A stretch of DNA of 8,976 nucleotides, taken from contig DPRT01000064.1 of assembly GCA_003538615.1 (NCBI GenBank), forward strand, positions 25,494 to 34,469, written 5' to 3'. Origin of the DNA: Holophagaceae bacterium (GTDB lineage Bacteria > Acidobacteriota > Holophagae > Holophagales > Holophagaceae). Shown in pieces: positions 6,203 to 8,976 of this stretch. The position numbers and the translations under genes are program-made. How positions within the stretch are numbered: position 1 is the first letter of the stretch; every line of letters starts with the position of its first letter. The notes beneath the pieces are model-generated. The model was not told the origin of the DNA, searched no databases, and saw only the letters and a list, made by a program, of their open reading frames with translations.

Positions 6203-7678
6203 TTACAGCTCATCCTCCAGCCGCTGCACGAGGGTCCGCAGGATCTTGACGCGGCCGTAGCGCTTGTCCTCGCTTTCCACGAGGGTCCAGGGGGCGATCT
6301 CGGTGCTGGTGCGGTCGAGCATGTCGCAGATGGCGGCCTCGTAGGCGGGCCACTTCTCGCGGTTGCGCCAGTCCTCCTCGGTGATCTTGAAGCGCTTGAA
6401 GGGCGTCGTCTGACGCTCCTCGAAGCGGCGCAGCTGCTCCTCCTGGCTGATGGACAGCCAGAACTTGAGCAGGATGCTGCGGTTGCGCACGATCTGGTCC
6501 TCGAACTCGTTGATCTCGCTGTAGGCCCGCTGCCAGTCGGCCTCGGCGCAGTAGCCCTCCACCCGCTCCACCAGCACCCGGCCGTACCAGCTGCGGTCGA
6601 AGATGGCCACCTTGCCGCGCCGCGGGAGGTGCCGCCAGAAGCGCCATAGGTAGGGCTGGGCCCGCTCCTCTTCCGTGGGCGCGGCGATGGGATGGATGTG
6701 GTACATGCGGGCGTCCAGGGCCTGGGTGATGCGGCGGATGCTGCCGCCCTTGCCCGCCGCATCGACGCCCTCGAACACCAGCGCGATGGCGTGCTTCCGG
6801 AAGTTCCGGTGCCGTACCAGGAGGTTCAGCCTCCCCTGGAGCTCGAGCAGCTCCTCCTCGTAGTCCTTCTTCTCCATCCGTTTCGAGAGGTCCAGGGCCT
6901 TGAGGATGTTCACGCCGTCCAGCGAGGGGCGCGGCGGATGGGCCGGTACCGCGGGCGCCCCCGGCGCGGGCTGGTCCAGGCGGGCCCGCAGGCGTTCGAG
7001 GAGGATCTTCCCCACCGTGAGCCGCTGGTAGCGGGGATCCGTGGCCTCCACCACGATCCAGGGCGCACCGGCGGTGCTGGTGCCCCGCAGGGCCCGCTCG
7101 GCCACCTGGCGGAAGGTGTCGTACATCTCGAAGTGCTTCCAGTCCCGGGGCGTCACGCGCCAGCGGGTCTTGGGATCCTTCTCCAGGCCCTTGAGCCGCT
7201 TCTTCTGCTGCTCCTTGCCCAGGTGCATCCAGAACTTCAGCACCAGGGCGCCCTCCTGGATGAGCATCTGCTCGAAGCGCGCCACCCGCGCCAGGTCCTG
7301 GTCCAGGTCCGAGGTCTTGATGCGGCCGTGGGCCCGCTCGAGGATGGGCCAGGTGTACCAGGAGCCGTCGAAGATCCCGATCTTCCCCTTGGGCGGCAGC
7401 ATGCGCCAGTAGCGCCACATGTGGGGCCGCTCGCGTTCCTCGTCCGAGGGCTCGTCCAGGCCGTGGGTCTGGATGTGGCGGGGATCCATCCACTCGTTGA
7501 GGGTGTTCACGGTCTCGCTCTTGCCCGCCCCGTCCACGCCCGCCACCAGGATGATCACCGGGAACTTCGCCGCCGCCAGGTCGTACTGGGCGTCCAGCAG
7601 CGCCTCCCGCAGGGCGGGCACCTCCCGGTCCCAGACCTCCTTGTCGATCCTGTGGCCGAGCTCCGCGGATTCGAACAT
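6203..7678 (-). CDS. pap: Polyphosphate:AMP phosphotransferase, two-domain PPK2 class II
   Basis: The enzyme transfers phosphate from polyphosphate to AMP, making ADP. The 491 residues form two tandem PPK2 kinase folds. Domain 1 (about 10-235) has Walker A GVDGAGKS (47-54) and a lid-side motif FDGSWY (103-108). Domain 2 (about 257-490) has Walker A GVDAAGKG (304-311) and the canonical FDRSWYGRVLVERV motif from 360. Domain 1 has lost the Arg of DRSWY and the following GR, so domain 2 should carry catalysis, as I recall for characterised PAP enzymes. A Pro/Ala-rich linker (about 236-251) joins the domains. The start MFESAELGHRIDKE matches the family, with GGAGG close upstream at 4 bases. The gene converges on the regulatory-protein gene, 21 bases between the ends, and diverges from the membrane-protein gene. 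Confidence 0.95.
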   Translation of the reverse strand: MFESAELGHRIDKEVWDREVPALREALLDAQYDLAAAKFPVIILVAGVDGAGKSETVNTLNEWMDPRHIQTHGLDEPSDEERERPHMWRYWRMLPPKGKIGIFDGSWYTWPILERAHGRIKTSDLDQDLARVARFEQMLIQEGALVLKFWMHLGKEQQKKRLKGLEKDPKTRWRVTPRDWKHFEMYDTFRQVAERALRGTSTAGAPWIVVEATDPRYQRLTVGKILLERLRARLDQPAPGAPAVPAHPPRPSLDGVNILKALDLSKRMEKKDYEEELLELQGRLNLLVRHRNFRKHAIALVFEGVDAAGKGGSIRRITQALDARMYHIHPIAAPTEEERAQPYLWRFWRHLPRRGKVAIFDRSWYGRVLVERVEGYCAEADWQRAYSEINEFEDQIVRNRSILLKFWLSISQEEQLRRFEERQTTPFKRFKITEEDWRNREKWPAYEAAICDMLDRTSTEIAPWTLVESEDKRYGRVKILRTLVQRLEDEL

Positions 7679-7708
7679 GGTTCCTCCGGGGCGGTGCGCC
7701 AGTCTTTA

Positions 7709-7731
7709 CGGCTTTGCGAGCAAGATAGCCG
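7709..7731. promoter_or_regulatory. Operator-like inverted repeat in the divergent gap
   Basis: CGGCT (7709-7713) and AGCCG (7727-7731) enclose TTGC-GA-GCAA (7714-7723), giving a near-continuous dyad with three unpaired bases (7724-7726). It is centred in the 91-base gap between the divergent starts of the PAP gene (7678) and the membrane-protein gene (7770), so a bound protein could act on both. No clear sigma-70 boxes could be fixed on either strand. The regulatory role is inference. Confidence 0.3.
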
Positions 7732-7769
7732 ATTTCCGGGCGGCGGAGCCATGGAATGATGGGATCACC

Positions 7770-8669
7770 ATGATCTCCATCACCGACCCCATCCAGCCCG
7801 CCTGGGCCCATGCCCGGCGCATCCTCTTCGAGCCCTTCAGCGCGCGGAAGTGGTTCGTGCTGGGCTTCTGCGTGTTCCTGTCCCAGCTGGGCGAAGGGGG
7901 CTCGTACAACTTCAACGGCAATCCCTTCGACCGCTCCACTCGCGGGACCGCGCCGGATTTCACCCCCGTGACCCAGTGGATCTCCGCCCACCTGCCCCTG
8001 GTGATCACCCTGGGCGTGCTGGTCTTCATCCTGATCCTGGCCCTGGTGGCACTGTTCCAGTGGCTGGGCAGCCGCGGCGACTTCATGTTCCTGGATGGCG
8101 TGGCCCGCAACGAGGCCGGAATCGCGGAACCCTGGGCCCGCTTCCGCGACCTGGGGAACCGCCTCTTCCGCTTCCGCCTGGTGCTGGCGCTCGCCGCCCT
8201 GGCCCTGTTCCTCGTCTGCGGCGGGCTCGGCGTCCTCATCGCCCTGCCCGACATCCACGCCCGGTCTTTCGGAACCGCCTCGCTCACCGCCGTCCTCGCC
8301 TGCGGCGGCGCCCTGTTCCTGGGCCTCCTGGCCATCGCGGCCATCGGCTGGCTGCTGCGGGACTTCGTGGTGCCCATCATGTACCACCGGAACCTGGGCA
8401 CCTCCGAAGCCTGGGCCGTGCTGCGCCGGGAGATGCTTCCCGGGAACGGATGGCGGTTCGTGGGCTTCTACCTGATGACCTTCCTGCTCTGGATCCCCGC
8501 GGTCCTCCTGATCCTCGCGGGCTGCTGCCTCACCTGCTGCGTGGCCATCCTGCCCTACCTCAGCTCCGTGGCCTTCCTGCCCATCTTCGTCTTCTTCCGC
8601 TGCTACTCCCTGGGCTTCCTGGAGCAGTTCGGCGAGGACTGGCGGATCATCCAGACGCCAGCGGTCTAG
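7770..8669 (+). CDS. Uncharacterised multipass inner-membrane protein, DUF7544-like
   Basis: The protein has 299 residues and no enzymatic motif I recognise. An amphipathic start (ITDPIQPAWAHARRILFEPFSARKW) leads to a hydrophobic segment ending in LGEGG (28-44). A polar Asn-rich loop (45-73) follows. Strong membrane helices lie at about 75-99, 136-159, 171-196, 229-250 and 256-276. The cluster GCCLTCC (251-257) sits at the junction of the last two helices, and the C-terminus CYSLGFLEQFGEDW is well preserved. The KWFVLGFC...LGEGG start and the TCC-x(4)-PY...RCYSL-x-FLEQFG end match a family of unknown function that I recall from acidobacteria and planctomycetes. The ATG at 7770 has only a weak GGGA upstream (7761-7764). 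The gene converges on the FAD-dehydrogenase gene with 7 bases between stop codons. No partner gene indicates its job. Confidence 0.85.
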   Translation: MISITDPIQPAWAHARRILFEPFSARKWFVLGFCVFLSQLGEGGSYNFNGNPFDRSTRGTAPDFTPVTQWISAHLPLVITLGVLVFILILALVALFQWLGSRGDFMFLDGVARNEAGIAEPWARFRDLGNRLFRFRLVLALAALALFLVCGGLGVLIALPDIHARSFGTASLTAVLACGGALFLGLLAIAAIGWLLRDFVVPIMYHRNLGTSEAWAVLRREMLPGNGWRFVGFYLMTFLLWIPAVLLILAGCCLTCCVAILPYLSSVAFLPIFVFFRCYSLGFLEQFGEDWRIIQTPAV

Positions 8670-8676
8670 CGGCAGG

Positions 8677-8976
8677 TCAGTACTCGTTCGCCAGGTCCCC
8701 CGCCCGCACCTGCTTCTCGAAGGCCTGGAACACGGGTGCCCCGGCGCCCTGGGCGATCCATTCGGCCACGCGGATGCCGTCCACGGCGGCGGAGGTGATG
8801 CCGCCCGCGAAGCCCGCGCCCTCGCCACAGGGATAGAGGCCCGGGTGCGACACCGATTGGCCATCCTCGCCCCGCAGCAGCTGGATGGGGCTGCTGGTGC
8901 GGCTTTCGATGGCCAGCAGGATGGCCTGGCTGCTGGCGAACCCGTGGATCTTCTTATCGAAGGTGGGCAGCGCCCC
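8677..8976 (-). CDS. FAD-dependent dehydrogenase (COG2509-like), C-terminal part
   Basis: Only the last 99 residues are inside the window. They include ESRTSSPIQLLR, then SVSHPGLYPCGEGAGFAGGITSAAVDGIRVAE, ending in Glu-Tyr and a TGA stop. The GEGAG...GGIxSAAVDG stretch is the C-terminal FAD-binding signature of the large uncharacterised flavoprotein family related to HI0933/YhiN oxidoreductases, usually a little over 500 residues. Its substrate is not known. The gene enters from the right edge and converges on the membrane-protein gene with 7 bases between the ends. The family call is good, the activity only general. Confidence 0.88.
   Translation of the reverse strand, partial: GALPTFDKKIHGFASSQAILLAIESRTSSPIQLLRGEDGQSVSHPGLYPCGEGAGFAGGITSAAVDGIRVAEWIAQGAGAPVFQAFEKQVRAGDLANEY

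Noticed and set aside
6210..8864. Minus-strand open frame of 884 codons crossing pap, the divergent gap and the membrane-protein gene
   Set aside because: It is out of frame with the true pap gene and antisense to the membrane protein. The composition is Gly/Pro/Arg-rich with no domain, as expected from GC-rich third positions.

Overview
The window is a GC-rich, gene-dense piece of bacterial chromosome that reads as mostly housekeeping sequence. I see no phage, insertion sequence, CRISPR array, toxin-antitoxin pair or defence cluster. The gene content points to an acidobacterium of the Holophaga/Geothrix type: an Oar-like TonB receptor with an N-terminal carboxypeptidase-regulatory-like domain, a bacteriohemerythrin, a PPDK-type regulatory protein and a two-domain polyphosphate:AMP phosphotransferase. 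This placement comes from family recall, not from a search.

Layout. Positions 1-1448 (minus) hold the N-terminal 482 residues of an outer-membrane TonB-dependent receptor. Its 195-base leader (1449-1643) is AT-richer and carries several inverted repeats. A bacteriohemerythrin follows at 1644-2048 (minus). Next come a possible terminator hairpin (2141-2173), a tRNA-Leu(CAA) with encoded CCA (2190-2276, minus), and a 191-base gene-free stretch with a 10-bp perfect hairpin (2303-2346) and a repeat element bounded by 17-bp direct repeats (2374-2467). Glutamine-dependent NAD+ synthetase nadE (2468-4177) and an orphan PAS/histidine kinase (4188-5330) form a tight minus-strand pair, with the kinase first. 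Only 23 bases from the kinase start, the plus-strand gene for a pyruvate,phosphate dikinase/PEP synthase regulatory protein begins (5354-6181). It converges on the polyphosphate:AMP phosphotransferase gene (6203-7678, minus). A 91-base divergent gap with an operator-like inverted repeat separates that gene from a multipass membrane protein (7770-8669, plus). The membrane-protein gene converges, with 7 bases between stop codons, on the 3' end of an FAD-dependent dehydrogenase gene (8677-8976, minus, partial).

How the genes may relate. NadE releases AMP and PPi. The PPDK that the regulatory protein should control consumes or makes AMP and PPi. Polyphosphate:AMP phosphotransferase turns AMP into ADP, and ADP is the phosphate donor used by PPDK regulatory proteins. 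The centre of the window therefore groups adenylate, PPi and polyphosphate functions around an uncharacterised sensor kinase. The genes are on different strands and not in one operon, so a functional link is only inferred. The most unusual non-coding items are the repeat element after nadE and the overlapping hairpins in the TonB receptor leader. I found no convincing evidence for a new multi-gene system.
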